DNA of 64,000 nt from an uncultured Verrucomicrobia subdivision 3 bacterium (GCA_903918885.1 CAIXFY010000040.1:1-64000), one strand, 5' to 3'. Positions 37,328-47,910 are shown, counted from the first letter of the stretch. Program-made: numbers and translations. Notes: generated from the letters alone by a model not told the origin.

Positions 37328-40300
37328 ATGAATAAACCCCGTTCGTTTCGATCAGCCTTCGCAGTTGTTTTTTTTGCCATTTTGTTTTTTGCAGTGACGC
37401 TGGCAAACGCCGCCATCGTCACGGTTGGCAATGTTACCAATGTCACGTTCACGGCGGACGCGACCAATGGGAATGTCACCGCGAACTTCTGGATTGATAA
37501 CGGCGGCGAGGCGGCGGTGACGCCGGTGGCGGCGGATCTGGTGCGAGTGCAATATTACTTCACCAGCTTGTGGAGCAAGGAGGAGCCGATGATCGCCAAG
37601 CGGATGAGTTTGTGGGCGACGATTTCCAACAGCGTGGCCTTCACCGATCAAGGGGCGACTTATTTGATCTCGACGCCGCAGCTTGATGTTGTGGTGACGA
37701 AGAGTCCGTTCAAGGTGGATTTCAAAGACAAGAGCGGTTTTTATCTTTTGCGCGACGATCATTCGGAATTTGATTCCAGCTATGGCTACACCGGTCAGAG
37801 CGGCTGGAGTTCGGGCGGTTTCAAAATCAAATCCATCAAGACGTTGCCAGCCAATCAGTCGTTTTTTGGCGTCGGCGAATACGGCGGTCCGTTGAACCGC
37901 CGCGGCAATGAGTTTGAGTGTTGGAACACCGGCACCTACAACTGGAGTGAATTCAACAAACCGGAATATTTGAACACGCCGTTCTTCTACGGAGTGCAAC
38001 CGTCCAGCGGTTCAACGAACGCTTTTGTTTACGGCATTTTTTTCAACAACCCCTGTCGGCCGTTATTCAAGTTTGGCACGCAGTTCAGTGGCAATGCCTA
38101 CTCGTTTGAGGCGGGCGACGGGCAGTTGGATTATTTTTTCTTCGGCGGCGGGACGAGCCATTCGATGACGGCGGTGCAGGATCGCTATTCCGAATTGACC
38201 GGCCGGCCGGCCATGCTGCCGAAGTGGGCCTTCGGTTATCAGCTTTCACGTTTCAGCTACGACAATCAGAGCTGGGTGCAATGGCTGGCGGACACGGCTC
38301 CATCCAACAATATTCCGCTCGACGCGGTTTATCTCGATATTGATTACATGCGGAAGGATGCCAATCAAAGTTCCATCACAGCGAACAACTTGAATCAATT
38401 GACCATGAATACCACCAAGTTCCCGAATCCCGCCGGGATGATTTCCTACTGTAGCGCCAAGGGCGTGAAAGTGGTTCCGCTGATCGAACCCATCATGGAA
38501 ACGCAGGATGCGTTTTACAGCGAAGCAAACGCCGCCCTGCATTTCATCAAGAATAACGACAGCAGCACTTATCAGGGCAGCATTTATCTGGGGCCGGTTT
38601 CGTTCTTCGACTTCTCCAGCACGCCGATGCGGACTTGGTGGCAGGGCAAAATCACCAACTGGCTGAACAACGTGCCGTTCGCCGGCATTTGGAACGACAT
38701 TGACGAACCCGAAGGCAGTGATGGCATTCCCAGTAACGCGCTGCTCTGGTGCGACGGACGCTACGGCACTTCGACGACCGACTCGCGCCGCCAATGGAGC
38801 AACGAAAAAAATTATTTTGGCCTGCGCTGTGCCTCGACGAGCTACGGGGCAATGCTCCAAAAAAGTCCGGACAAACGCCCGTTCGTGTTGAGCCGTTCCG
38901 GCAACTGCGGCCTGCAGCATTACGCTGTCAGTTGGAGCGGCGACACCGGCGCGGATTGGACGCACGCGCGCACTATCATTCGCTTTGGTTTGAGCGCGAT
39001 GATTTCCGGTGCGGCGTGGTATGGGCACGATCTTGGCGGATTCATTGGGCCGACCACGCCCGAACTGCTCACCCGCGCGCATGAGTGGGGCGCGTTCCTG
39101 CCATTCTTCCGCAATCATTCGCAGGGCGATACTTGGCCGAATGGCGATCAGGGTCGTGAGCCGTGGCGTTACAGTGATCCGTATCAAAGCGCCATGCGCA
39201 ACAGCATTCAGTTCCGCTACAAACTGCTGCCGTATCTTTACACGCTCGCCTATAACTGCAGCCAAACCGGCGAACCAATGAACGAGCCAACGGTCGCCAA
39301 ATATTATTCTGACAACAACACCACTTCGCTGAACGACTACGATTTTCTCGTCGGTGATTATTTTCTTGTCGCGCCAGTCTATGTTCAGGGCGCCACGACC
39401 CGCTCGGTCTATCTGCCCTACGCGCCCGGCGTGGGTTGGTATAATTGGTGGAATAACACGCGCTACGACGGCGGCAACACCGTGACCGTCAACGCCACGC
39501 TCGGGCAAGTCCCGCTGTTCGTGCGGAGCGGCGCAATCATTCCGATGGGTCCGACGATGCAAAACACGACGCAGCCGAACGCCGGTTTTCTCGATGTGAA
39601 TTGCTGGCCGGAGGGCAATTCGTCATTCACGCTTTATGAAGATGAAGGCGAAGGTTGGAATTACACGAACGGCGTCTACGCCTCTGTGAAGTTTGATAGT
39701 TCGCGAACGGCGACCAATTGGGATTTCACCATCGGTGCGCGGCAAGGCAGCTATAATCCCGGCCACACAAACTTCAATATCTATTGCTACAACCCCGGCA
39801 CTGTGCAGGAGGTGTTGCTCAACGGTTCTACACTTGCGCCAGCGGCTAGTTTCGCGGCTCTGGCTTCCGCGCCGACCGGTTGGGCGATGACCGCGGACGG
39901 CAAGCTCGCGCTCAAGCTGATTGATGCCGGCACTGCACAATCGGTGCGGGTAAATTGGACTACCAACAATAGTCAAGTTTCAACGGCTTACAACGCCATC
40001 ACCGTGGCCGGCACGTTTCAAAATCCAATTTGGAATGAGAAAGCCAGCAACATGGTGCAGGTGACTTCCCATATCTGGCAGTATGAAGCAAATTTTTCCA
40101 ATCAGACGAATTTGCAATTTAAGTTTGTGGCCAATGGCAATTGGTCAACTAACTGGGGCGAAAATCCCGGCACGCAAACGCAAGTTACCGTTCCGCTGGT
40201 TGGCTCCAGCAAAATTTTGGGAACATCCAACATCGTCGCCAACGGCACGTTCAATGGCGTTTACCGTTTCACTTTCAACGACCAGACGCTTACCTATAGT

Positions 40301-40879
40301 CTTGTGCCGCTGCTCGCTAGCCCCTATGCCACCATGACCGTAGCGAGCGATATTGCGGGATGGAACGCGGGCTTAAACAACATGACTTTGGTTACGAATG
40401 ATTTTTGGCAGTATGACGCGGCGTTTTCGACGGCGACCAACCTCCAGTTCAAATTCACCGCCAACGGAGTTTGGACGAGTGCGAATTGGGGATTAAATTT
40501 GCAGACGCAAACCAATCCGCCGCTGGCCGGCACGGGAATCAGTTTCAGTACGAACAACATTTCCGCGAGCGTCACCGGCAATGCGGTTTATCGCTTCACT
40601 TTCAATGACGCCACGCTGGCCTACACGTTGCAGCAGTTGACCATTTCACCGGCGGGGCTGACGGCGCAAATCATCTTGAGCAACCAAGCCTGCGCATTTT
40701 CCTTCACCAACGCGCCGGGTGCGCCGTTCACCGTGCTGGCCAGCACCAATTTGAGTCTGCCCTTGAGCAACTGGCTGGTGTTGGGCAAGGCGATTGAAAG
40801 TCCGCCAGGCGCCTATCAGTTCACGCATCTGGCTGCTTCTAATTCCCCACGTTTTTTTTATCGTCTGCGCTCGCCCTGA
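37328..40879 (+). CDS. Secreted GH31 alpha-glucosidase-like enzyme with C-terminal repeat modules
   Basis: 1183 residues. A signal peptide (about 1-29, ending ANA) leads into a GH31 catalytic domain, with the nucleophile Asp in IWNDIDEPEG (about residue 456) and the acid/base Asp in WSGDTGADW (about 539). The proximal beta domain with LYEDEGEGWNYTNG follows. About residues 894-1000 and 1002-1106 are two tandem similar modules (each with NLQFKF and YRFTFND) that resemble starch-binding beta-sandwiches. A C-terminal tail with FTVLASTNLSLPLSNW and RFFYRLRSP is typical of secreted verrucomicrobial proteins. It likely cleaves alpha-glucosides or alpha-xylosides outside the cell. Confidence 0.9.
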   Translation: MNKPRSFRSAFAVVFFAILFFAVTLANAAIVTVGNVTNVTFTADATNGNVTANFWIDNGGEAAVTPVAADLVRVQYYFTSLWSKEEPMIAKRMSLWATISNSVAFTDQGATYLISTPQLDVVVTKSPFKVDFKDKSGFYLLRDDHSEFDSSYGYTGQSGWSSGGFKIKSIKTLPANQSFFGVGEYGGPLNRRGNEFECWNTGTYNWSEFNKPEYLNTPFFYGVQPSSGSTNAFVYGIFFNNPCRPLFKFGTQFSGNAYSFEAGDGQLDYFFFGGGTSHSMTAVQDRYSELTGRPAMLPKWAFGYQLSRFSYDNQSWVQWLADTAPSNNIPLDAVYLDIDYMRKDANQSSITANNLNQLTMNTTKFPNPAGMISYCSAKGVKVVPLIEPIMETQDAFYSEANAALHFIKNNDSSTYQGSIYLGPVSFFDFSSTPMRTWWQGKITNWLNNVPFAGIWNDIDEPEGSDGIPSNALLWCDGRYGTSTTDSRRQWSNEKNYFGLRCASTSYGAMLQKSPDKRPFVLSRSGNCGLQHYAVSWSGDTGADWTHARTIIRFGLSAMISGAAWYGHDLGGFIGPTTPELLTRAHEWGAFLPFFRNHSQGDTWPNGDQGREPWRYSDPYQSAMRNSIQFRYKLLPYLYTLAYNCSQTGEPMNEPTVAKYYSDNNTTSLNDYDFLVGDYFLVAPVYVQGATTRSVYLPYAPGVGWYNWWNNTRYDGGNTVTVNATLGQVPLFVRSGAIIPMGPTMQNTTQPNAGFLDVNCWPEGNSSFTLYEDEGEGWNYTNGVYASVKFDSSRTATNWDFTIGARQGSYNPGHTNFNIYCYNPGTVQEVLLNGSTLAPAASFAALASAPTGWAMTADGKLALKLIDAGTAQSVRVNWTTNNSQVSTAYNAITVAGTFQNPIWNEKASNMVQVTSHIWQYEANFSNQTNLQFKFVANGNWSTNWGENPGTQTQVTVPLVGSSKILGTSNIVANGTFNGVYRFTFNDQTLTYSLVPLLASPYATMTVASDIAGWNAGLNNMTLVTNDFWQYDAAFSTATNLQFKFTANGVWTSANWGLNLQTQTNPPLAGTGISFSTNNISASVTGNAVYRFTFNDATLAYTLQQLTISPAGLTAQIILSNQACAFSFTNAPGAPFTVLASTNLSLPLSNWLVLGKAIESPPGAYQFTHLAASNSPRFFYRLRSP

Positions 40880-40880
40880 C

Positions 40881-42320
40881 TCACCACGAATAATGCACGG
40901 TGTAAGTCACGGTCTTCTCTTCGTCCGGCTTCACCGGCACGAGAAACTCAATGGTCTGTGAATCTTTCTTTTTGAACTCGTCCGACTTCGCAGTGATTTC
41001 CCAGTTGCTCCAGCGGTAGAGATGCTCCACCACGCGGATTTCCACGGCGTCGGTCTTCTTGCGGTTGCGCAGCTTGATCTCAAAGGTTTCATCCATCCAC
41101 TTATCGCCGCGATCCGCTTTGAAGTCCGCCTGTTTACGTTCGCCGACGAGGTCGAAAGCGTTGCCGGTGGTGATGCGGACGGTTTCGTTGCGCGGCGTGT
41201 GGTCAATGGTGTTCTCGCCGACGAATTGCAACTGGCCATCGGCATCGCGGCGATAGAAGCGTAGCTTGCCAGCGGGCAGGGCGATGCCGAGCTGGTTCGT
41301 CTCGGCGTTTTTGAATTCGCGCTGGACGATGATCTTGTTGTTGTCGATTTGTGTTCCGTAGCTGCGGTCATAATTTAATCCGTAAAATTGATAGCCTTGC
41401 GCGCCGTCATAGACGTAGATGGTCGGCGCCGACATTTTTTCCGCGTGGACAAACTCAACCTGCTTCGTCTCGTGATCGTGGAGCGTGGTGGCGCGCGCGA
41501 TGGAGTAGAGATGGAATTCGTCGAAGGCTTTTTCGGAGACGGCAGGCGCGGCTTCGTCCATGGCCATGGCGCGGGCGGCTTTATACATGACCATTCCGCC
41601 TCTGGCCGAAGGCGGCTGAATTTTATTCACGTCACCGGCCATCAATTTAATTTTCGCATTCTCAAACGTCTTGCTGCTGTTGTTGTTCATCGTGATCCAG
41701 CCGACGAGGTCGCAGAGATCGCCTTTCTCCGGCGAGACGAGGTTGTAGCTCGCGCTCCAGTCGAAGCCAGCGGTGACGTAGCCGACTTCCGCGTCGAACT
41801 TGCCAGACTTGTCGGATTGCAGCAGCCAGTCGAAGGCGGGCTTGAGAATCGTGTCGCTGCCGAGATCGGGAAACAACGGCTGGCCGGGTAAGGTGAATTG
41901 CAATTTGCCATTCACCTCGATGATGGGTTGCGTGAACGCGCCGCCGGGCACGAAACCGCTGCGGATAACTTTGCCGGGAATGAGTTCGGCGATTTGCGTG
42001 CTGTCCTTCATCCGCACCTTTTCAAAATCAATCGTTTTGCCCTCGAACAGTGAGAGCAGCAGTTCCTGCGAGACGGGATCGTTGCGGTAATTCTGTTCGA
42101 GGATTTGCAGGGAATGTTTGCCCTTCGGGTCGCGCAGAATGACGGAGTCCGGCTCCACCTGCGCGGTGGCGCCGGAGTAAACGACGGCGTTCGCGCCGGG
42201 CTTGAGGTCGAGCGGCACGGTATCGCGCACGACGGCGAAGTTCTGGTTGTAAATGGTGAGCGCGGGTTCGGCGGTGGCGGAAAGCGCGGCGGCGAGGAGC
42301 AGGGTGGCGATAGTTTTCAT
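40881..42320 (-). CDS. DUF4139 domain-containing exported protein
   Basis: A 479-residue protein with a signal peptide (MKTIATLLLAAALSATAEPAL). The N-terminal part ALTIYNQNFAVVRDTVPLDL and the C-terminal block with YRWSNWEITAKSDEFKKKD and PVKPDEEKTVTYTVHYSW match the DUF4139 (mucoidy-inhibitor-like) pattern of mainly beta structure. The function is not established. It converges on the GH31 gene with one base between stops and diverges from proS. Confidence 0.82.
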   Translation of the reverse strand: MKTIATLLLAAALSATAEPALTIYNQNFAVVRDTVPLDLKPGANAVVYSGATAQVEPDSVILRDPKGKHSLQILEQNYRNDPVSQELLLSLFEGKTIDFEKVRMKDSTQIAELIPGKVIRSGFVPGGAFTQPIIEVNGKLQFTLPGQPLFPDLGSDTILKPAFDWLLQSDKSGKFDAEVGYVTAGFDWSASYNLVSPEKGDLCDLVGWITMNNNSSKTFENAKIKLMAGDVNKIQPPSARGGMVMYKAARAMAMDEAAPAVSEKAFDEFHLYSIARATTLHDHETKQVEFVHAEKMSAPTIYVYDGAQGYQFYGLNYDRSYGTQIDNNKIIVQREFKNAETNQLGIALPAGKLRFYRRDADGQLQFVGENTIDHTPRNETVRITTGNAFDLVGERKQADFKADRGDKWMDETFEIKLRNRKKTDAVEIRVVEHLYRWSNWEITAKSDEFKKKDSQTIEFLVPVKPDEEKTVTYTVHYSW

Positions 42321-42455
42321 AGTTTGTTAGTCCGTTGGCTGGCGAATGCGTTCAATCTCCACTTTGTGTGCCGACTGTAAAGCAAATTTGCCAGCCGTTC
42401 CGGCAAAATAAAATTCTTCGTTCCGGCGTTCCTTTGCTGTTAAAATTTCCGCCAC

Positions 42456-44171
42456 ATGAAGTGGACACAAACTTTGATTCCTACGCTCCGCGAAGCCCCG
42501 GCTGATGCGGAAATCGTTTCGCACAAACTGTTGCTGCGCGCCGGCCTCATCCGCAAGCTCGCGGGCGGCGTCTATACTTTTCTGCCGCTCGGCCTGCGCG
42601 CCTTGCGCAAGGTGGAAAAAATCATCCGCGAAGAAATGGATCGCGCCGGGGCGATTGAGGTTTTGATGCCCGCGCTCCAGCCGAAAGAAATTTGGGAGCA
42701 AAGCGGTCGCGCGGAAACGGCCAAAGACGTTTTGTGCAAAGTCAAAGACCGCGCCAACCGTGAATGGTTTCTCAGCCCGACCGCCGAGGAAGTCATCACC
42801 ACGCTCGCAGCAGGTGAAATTAATTCGTATCGCCAACTCCCAAAAAACTTTTATCAGATCAGCACCAAGTTCCGCGATGAGATTCGCCCGCGCTTTGGCC
42901 TGATGCGCGCGAAGGAATTCATCATGAAGGACGCCTATTCCTTCGACACGACGGACGAGAACGCGATGGCGAGCTATCACAAGATGTATGACGCCTACAA
43001 ACGCATCTTTGCGCGCTGCGGCTTGCAGGCATTTCCCGTCGAGGCGGACACCGGTGTGATCGGCGGCAATTACTCGCACGAATTCATGGTTCCCGCCGAG
43101 ACCGGCGAAAATGATGTCGCTTATTGCGAAGCGTGCGGCTACGCGGCGAACATTGAGAAGGCCACCAGCGGCATCCCGAAAACAGCGGCGCGTGAGATTG
43201 GCGCGGCGATTGAAAAATTTGCCACGCCCGGCGTGGTGACGATTGAGGCGTTGAGCAAAGAACCTTACAAAGTTCCCGCCAACCGCCAGATCAAGACGCT
43301 GGTTTACATCGCCGACTCGAAGCCGGTTTTGATTTTGATTCGCGGTGACGACCAATTGAACGAAACCAAGTTACTCGCGAAAACGGGCGCGGTTGCGGCG
43401 CGTCCGGCGACGGTTGAAGAAATCGTGGCGTTGCTTGGCGCAAAGCCGGGTTCGCTTGGCGCTGTGGTGAATGTTCCGGCCGATGTCAAAGTCTTTGCCG
43501 ACGAGCGTTTGCAAGGCGCAAACGACATGACCACCGGCGCGAACGAGGACGGTTTCCATTTGAAGAATGTCTCCATCGAACGCGACATCAAAGTGACCGC
43601 GTGGTTTGATTTGCGCACCGTCAGCGCGGGTGAACCGTGCGCCAAGTGCGCCAAGTCGCTGAAGATTCGCCGCGCGATTGAAGTTGGCCACGTCTTCAAG
43701 CTCGGCACGAAATACAGCGAGAAGCTCGGCGCGACGTTCCTCGACGTGGACGGTTCGCGCAAGCCGTCAGTGATGGGCTGCTACGGTATCGGCGTCACGC
43801 GCACGTTGCAGGCGATCATTGAGCAGGGGAACGACAAGGACGGCGTCATCTGGCCGTTGAGCGTTGCGCCATATCAAGTTTGTATCACGCCGCTCGCCGT
43901 TGCGCCGGAGAGCGAAGCGATGAAACTGGCGGAGAAATTTTATGCGGAACTTACTGCCCGCGGCGTGGATGTGATCCTCGATGACCGCGACGAGCGCCCC
44001 GGCGTGAAGTTCAAAGATTCCGAACTGGTCGGGTTTCCCATCCGCATCGGCATCGGCGAAAAATCGCTGGCCAAGGGCGAAGTGGAAATCAAACCGCGCA
44101 ACGGCGCACTGCAATTGGTGAAGATTGAGGAAGCAGTCAAAGCCGTTTTGCAACTCGTCGCCGCCGCTTAA
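42456..44171 (+). CDS. proS: Prolyl-tRNA synthetase
   Basis: 571 residues, the bacterial form of the class II enzyme that charges tRNA-Pro. It begins MKWTQTLIPTLREAPADAE, with motif 2 FRDEIRPRFGLMRAKEFIMKD. The editing (INS) domain lies between about residues 220 and 400 (NRQIKTLVYIADSKP, GAVVNVPADVKVF), then motif 3 GCYGIGVTRTLQAIIEQ and the anticodon-binding domain. Its stop overlaps the stop of the convergent histidine kinase gene over 4 bp (TTAA used by both strands). Confidence 0.96.
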   Translation: MKWTQTLIPTLREAPADAEIVSHKLLLRAGLIRKLAGGVYTFLPLGLRALRKVEKIIREEMDRAGAIEVLMPALQPKEIWEQSGRAETAKDVLCKVKDRANREWFLSPTAEEVITTLAAGEINSYRQLPKNFYQISTKFRDEIRPRFGLMRAKEFIMKDAYSFDTTDENAMASYHKMYDAYKRIFARCGLQAFPVEADTGVIGGNYSHEFMVPAETGENDVAYCEACGYAANIEKATSGIPKTAAREIGAAIEKFATPGVVTIEALSKEPYKVPANRQIKTLVYIADSKPVLILIRGDDQLNETKLLAKTGAVAARPATVEEIVALLGAKPGSLGAVVNVPADVKVFADERLQGANDMTTGANEDGFHLKNVSIERDIKVTAWFDLRTVSAGEPCAKCAKSLKIRRAIEVGHVFKLGTKYSEKLGATFLDVDGSRKPSVMGCYGIGVTRTLQAIIEQGNDKDGVIWPLSVAPYQVCITPLAVAPESEAMKLAEKFYAELTARGVDVILDDRDERPGVKFKDSELVGFPIRIGIGEKSLAKGEVEIKPRNGALQLVKIEEAVKAVLQLVAAA

Positions 44172-46552
44172 TTTTCGCTTTTGTCCAGACAGTCGCGGAC
44201 GATTTTTACGAGTTCAGCGTGGCCGTAAGGTTTCTGAATGAAGCTGGCGTTGGTGCGTTGGAGCAGTTCCTGACTGACGTCGTCGGAGGTGTAGCCGCTC
44301 ATGAAAATGATTTTTAGGTGCGGCGATCCGGCGACCAGTCGTTCGGCGAGTTCCACGCCGGATACGCCTTCAGGCATGACCATGTCGGTGAGCACCAGAC
44401 TGATTTTTCCGGCGTGACGATTCCAGACTTCGAGCGCTTCGCGACCGGAACCGGCTTCCAAAATGGTGTAGCCGGAGTCTTTTAAAATTTCGCGGGCGAG
44501 TTCGCGCAGCATGGGTTCATCTTCGACGATCAAAATGGTTTCGCTGCCACCAATCGCGGGCAAAATGACCGGTGCTTCAATCGGATTTATTTCCGCCGGC
44601 GCTTCAGCTTTGGCCGGGAGGTAGACAATGAACGTGGTGCCGCGGCCAAGTTCGCTGCGGACATCCACCCAGCCGTTATGCTGGCGGGCGATGTTGAAAA
44701 CGGTGGCGAGCCCGAGGCCGGTTCCTTTGCCAACATCTTTGGTCGTGAAGAATGGTTCAAAAATCCGCGCACGCGTGGCGTCGTCCATGCCGCAACCGTT
44801 GTCGGTGACTTCGAGTTTGACGTAATGTCCGGGACTGATGTCCGTCGGCAGACAGGCATCGTCTGGTGAAATAATGGTTTCTGAAATCTCCATCAGCAGG
44901 ATGCCGCCGTTCGGCATGGCGTCGCGGGAATTGCTCGCGAGATTCATGACCACCTGTTCGATCATGCTTTGGTCGGCATAGACGAGCGTCCGCGTCTGTG
45001 GGCTTTGGAAACGCAGTTCGATGGTTTCACCGACGAGGCGCTCTAGCATTTTGCTCGTGCTGCCGACGACTTCGCGGAGGTCAAGCAGCCGCAATTGCAT
45101 GACGTTTTTTCGGCTCGTCAATAACAACTGGCGCGTGAGCTGTGCCGCGCGGTCGCCGGCGGAATAAACCTGCGTGAGTGAATCTTTAACCTCCGGTGTG
45201 AGCGAACCTTCCGTCAACAGTTTGCTCGTGTGCCCCTGGATGACGGTCAGCATGTTGTTGAAATCATGCGCGATGCCGGCGGCGAACTGGCCGAAGGTTT
45301 TCATCTTTTCCGACTGGAGCAACTGCGCCTCCAGATTCAGCCGCGTCGTGATGTCCTCGCCGTAACAATGCACCACGCCGCCGGAGGGCAGCGGCTGAAA
45401 AGTCCACGCCACCGTGCGCCCGTTCATCTTGGTGAACAGCCCGGAATCGCCGCGACCGGAGGCCAGGCAATCCTTGACCACTTGCGAAAAGGTTTCCGGC
45501 AAAATGTCCTTCGGATGTTCCTGGCCGAGCGCGGCGGCGAGCCGCTCGGCGGCGTCGTTGAAATAATTTACCGAGCCGTCGCTTGCGACTTCCAACGCCG
45601 CGTTCGGATTTTCCTTAACGAACGCCGCGAGCTTCTCCGTCTCGGCCTCGGCGCGGATGCGTTCGGTGGCCATGCCGACGACGTTGGCGACGGCGAGCAG
45701 GAACTGGATGTCGTCCGGCGAAAATTCCCGCTTGTGCGTCGTGTGCGCCGCGAGCGCGCCGAACGGCTTGTTGCGCGTGGGAATCGCCACCGCCGCGCCG
45801 CTGACCACGCCGAGTTCTTCGAGCAACGGCGAGCGGCTGAAGTTGGTTTCCTGACTCCAGTCGTTGACGACCGCGACCTCGCCGGTCTCCGCCGTCCACG
45901 ACATTTGCGACAGTTTTTTATTGAAGGCAATGGTGTTGCCGGAAGATTTTGGCGTGAGTCCGTAAACGGCGAGCGGCTGCAACTGGCCGTCCGGCATACG
46001 CTGATACAACATCGCGTATTCGACTGCAAACATCTCGGCCACGCGATAAACGGCCTGCTCGTAAATCACGCTCAAATCGCGGTTCGTCAGCGCGCACTGG
46101 CCCACGGCGGAAACGGCGGTCTGCTGCATCGCGCGGTTGAGAAGTTTTTGGTCGGCCGCATCGCGCTCTTTTTGCCGTTGTTGGAGCGTGGCGGCCATGT
46201 CGTCGAATTTTTGCGCGAGCTGGCCAATCTCGCCCTCGGCGTCTTCGAGACCCGACCGCGCCTTCAGATTGCCGCTGGCCAGTTGCATCACCGCGCGGGT
46301 GAGGGCGCGCACCTGCCGAAGAATAAAATGTTCGCCGCCATACCATGCGGCGATGAGCGCCAGTAAGCCGACGAAGAAGCTTTCCCACGGCACGCTCAAG
46401 GTATAGTGCTTTAGCCAGTCTGGGGCGAACCGCCAGAACCAATCCTGATTGATGATGTAGGTCAGCACCAGCGCCGGAGAAATCCAAAGGAAAACGCTCG
46501 TCACCAGCTGCATTCGCAAGCTGGAGAATGTTTTTGCGAGCTTAGTGATCAT
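44168..46552 (-). CDS. Hybrid sensor histidine kinase with receiver domain
   Basis: A 794-residue membrane sensor. Two N-terminal helices (about residues 15-35 and 55-73) are followed by a HAMP region and coiled coil, then a GAF domain (about 150-300, with VGQCALTNRDLSVIYEQAVY at its start). A PAS-like domain (about 310-410) leads to HisKA with His in FAAGIAHDFNN (about 430), the ATPase with VTDNGCGMD and GKGTGLGLATV, and a C-terminal receiver with Asp in LVLTDMVMPEG (about 720) and Lys in FIQKPYG. It should sense a signal through GAF/PAS and pass phosphate within itself. No cognate regulator is adjacent. Confidence 0.92.
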   Translation of the reverse strand: MITKLAKTFSSLRMQLVTSVFLWISPALVLTYIINQDWFWRFAPDWLKHYTLSVPWESFFVGLLALIAAWYGGEHFILRQVRALTRAVMQLASGNLKARSGLEDAEGEIGQLAQKFDDMAATLQQRQKERDAADQKLLNRAMQQTAVSAVGQCALTNRDLSVIYEQAVYRVAEMFAVEYAMLYQRMPDGQLQPLAVYGLTPKSSGNTIAFNKKLSQMSWTAETGEVAVVNDWSQETNFSRSPLLEELGVVSGAAVAIPTRNKPFGALAAHTTHKREFSPDDIQFLLAVANVVGMATERIRAEAETEKLAAFVKENPNAALEVASDGSVNYFNDAAERLAAALGQEHPKDILPETFSQVVKDCLASGRGDSGLFTKMNGRTVAWTFQPLPSGGVVHCYGEDITTRLNLEAQLLQSEKMKTFGQFAAGIAHDFNNMLTVIQGHTSKLLTEGSLTPEVKDSLTQVYSAGDRAAQLTRQLLLTSRKNVMQLRLLDLREVVGSTSKMLERLVGETIELRFQSPQTRTLVYADQSMIEQVVMNLASNSRDAMPNGGILLMEISETIISPDDACLPTDISPGHYVKLEVTDNGCGMDDATRARIFEPFFTTKDVGKGTGLGLATVFNIARQHNGWVDVRSELGRGTTFIVYLPAKAEAPAEINPIEAPVILPAIGGSETILIVEDEPMLRELAREILKDSGYTILEAGSGREALEVWNRHAGKISLVLTDMVMPEGVSGVELAERLVAGSPHLKIIFMSGYTSDDVSQELLQRTNASFIQKPYGHAELVKIVRDCLDKSEN

Positions 46553-46600
46553 CGCGCCGCGCGGGAATGTAGCTTAAAGTTTGCCGGATAAAAATGTTTT

Positions 46601-47248
46601 TCAACCCGCTTCTGCCAGCGCCGCCGACCGTCCGCGCGGCAGCCGACCGAGGTGGAAAATAAGAAATCCATGCAGCCACAGCTGCAGTTCCTTGGTTTGT
46701 GGCTGACTCATTTTTAACCGTGCTAAACCGGCCCAGTCATTTTCCAGCAGCGCCACGGTGATTTTTTTTGCGCCGGGCGTCAGGCGCGATTCATCCAATT
46801 CCGGCATCAGCCCCAGCTCGCGCAACAGTTTCAGTTCCAGCGCCAAGATGTTTTGCGTCTGCGGCGAATGATCGCATAGCCATTGCAAAAAGGTGCGCAC
46901 CACCTCAAAGACTTCCGGCAACGGCGACTCAGTTTCCGTCGCTTGCTCAATAAACGCGGTGAGGTAGCCAGCCTGTTGCAACTTCAAAATGTTCTCGCGA
47001 ATCGCGCCGTGCGTCTCACGCAATTTCACTTCGCGCAATGCGTGCAATTCCGAGTGGCGGCTGCGGGTGAAGGAAAAATCGGCGGCGTAAAACAAATCCA
47101 ATTTTCCGGCGAACGGAGATTTTGGCCGGCGCGCACCCTTGGCCGCCGTAGCCACGCGGCCCAAATCTGGCGTCAGCCAGTGGACAATCAGGCTGGTCTC
47201 TGTCAGCGGTCGCGTCCTCAGAATTATGCCGCTGGCGGACTCGGTCAT
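46601..47248 (-). CDS. recO: DNA repair protein RecO
   Basis: A 215-residue RecO, which with RecR loads RecA on gapped DNA. The N-terminal OB fold is seen in ESASGIILRTRPLTETSLIVHWLTPDLGRV with KGARRPKSPFAG. A helical C-terminal part follows (LALELKLLRELGLMPEL). No CxxC zinc motif is seen in the C-terminal part, so this is a zinc-less form. The start overlaps the DUF502 stop by 4 bp (ATGA), which places it at the end of the phoH-ybeY-DUF502-recO operon. Confidence 0.87.
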   Translation of the reverse strand: MTESASGIILRTRPLTETSLIVHWLTPDLGRVATAAKGARRPKSPFAGKLDLFYAADFSFTRSRHSELHALREVKLRETHGAIRENILKLQQAGYLTAFIEQATETESPLPEVFEVVRTFLQWLCDHSPQTQNILALELKLLRELGLMPELDESRLTPGAKKITVALLENDWAGLARLKMSQPQTKELQLWLHGFLIFHLGRLPRGRSAALAEAG

Positions 47249-47910
47249 TTGGTTTTGGGCGGAAGTTGTTCCGGCGAAATCGAGCCGAGGCTCACGATAT
47301 ATTTGATGCCCTCGGCCACGCTCATGTCGAGCTTAGTCACGTTCTCCTCCGGCACGAGAATCAGAAATCCGCTTGTCGGATTCGGCGTGGTCGGGATAAA
47401 AACGCCGACCAGATTTTTTCCAGACTTCTGCTGGACTTCGCCTTTGGCCTCGTTGGTTATAAAACCAACGGAATAATTTCCCGGCCCCGGAAATTCCACC
47501 AGCACCACGGTCTTGAATGAATTTTTATTCCCCGAAAAAGCTTCGTTCACCTGTTTGATCGCGCCGTAAAACTTGTTGAAAATCGGCACGTTCATCATCA
47601 CCGTGTCGAGCCATTCAATCATGCGCTTGCCGATGTAATAGCGTGCCAGTAGGCCGACGCACGAAATCAGCACCGCTGCCAGCACCAGTGCCAGCAGGCT
47701 CCAATACCAAAACATCGCGCCGGACTGGCCATTTTCGTAAACTTCCTTCGGGCCGAGAATATATGGCAGAAAAAACAGCAGCGTGTCCGTGAAGCTGGAA
47801 ATGGTTCCGAAAATCCACTTCACCGCCGCGAGCGTGATCAGCGCCGGCAGGGTCACGGCCAGACCGGTGAAGAAACTCGCGCGCCAACCGGCAAAAAAGG
47901 TTTTTCTCAC
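47245..47910 (-). CDS. DUF502 family membrane protein
   Basis: A 221-residue inner-membrane protein. The N-terminal helix FTGLAVTLPALITLAAVKWIF and a second helix near residues 68-90 are followed by the conserved soluble part with IFNKFYGAIKQVNEAF, VVLVEFPGPGNYSVGFIT and GVFIPTTPNPTSGFLILVP, the hallmark of DUF502. The function is unknown. It overlaps ybeY and recO by 4 bp on each side, so it is strictly cotranscribed and probably translationally coupled. Confidence 0.9.
   Translation of the reverse strand: MRKTFFAGWRASFFTGLAVTLPALITLAAVKWIFGTISSFTDTLLFFLPYILGPKEVYENGQSGAMFWYWSLLALVLAAVLISCVGLLARYYIGKRMIEWLDTVMMNVPIFNKFYGAIKQVNEAFSGNKNSFKTVVLVEFPGPGNYSVGFITNEAKGEVQQKSGKNLVGVFIPTTPNPTSGFLILVPEENVTKLDMSVAEGIKYIVSLGSISPEQLPPKTK

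Noticed and set aside
38246-39562. Minus-strand frame of 438 codons within the GH31 gene
   Set aside because: It is antisense to the catalytic domain with the active-site motifs; there is no independent signal.
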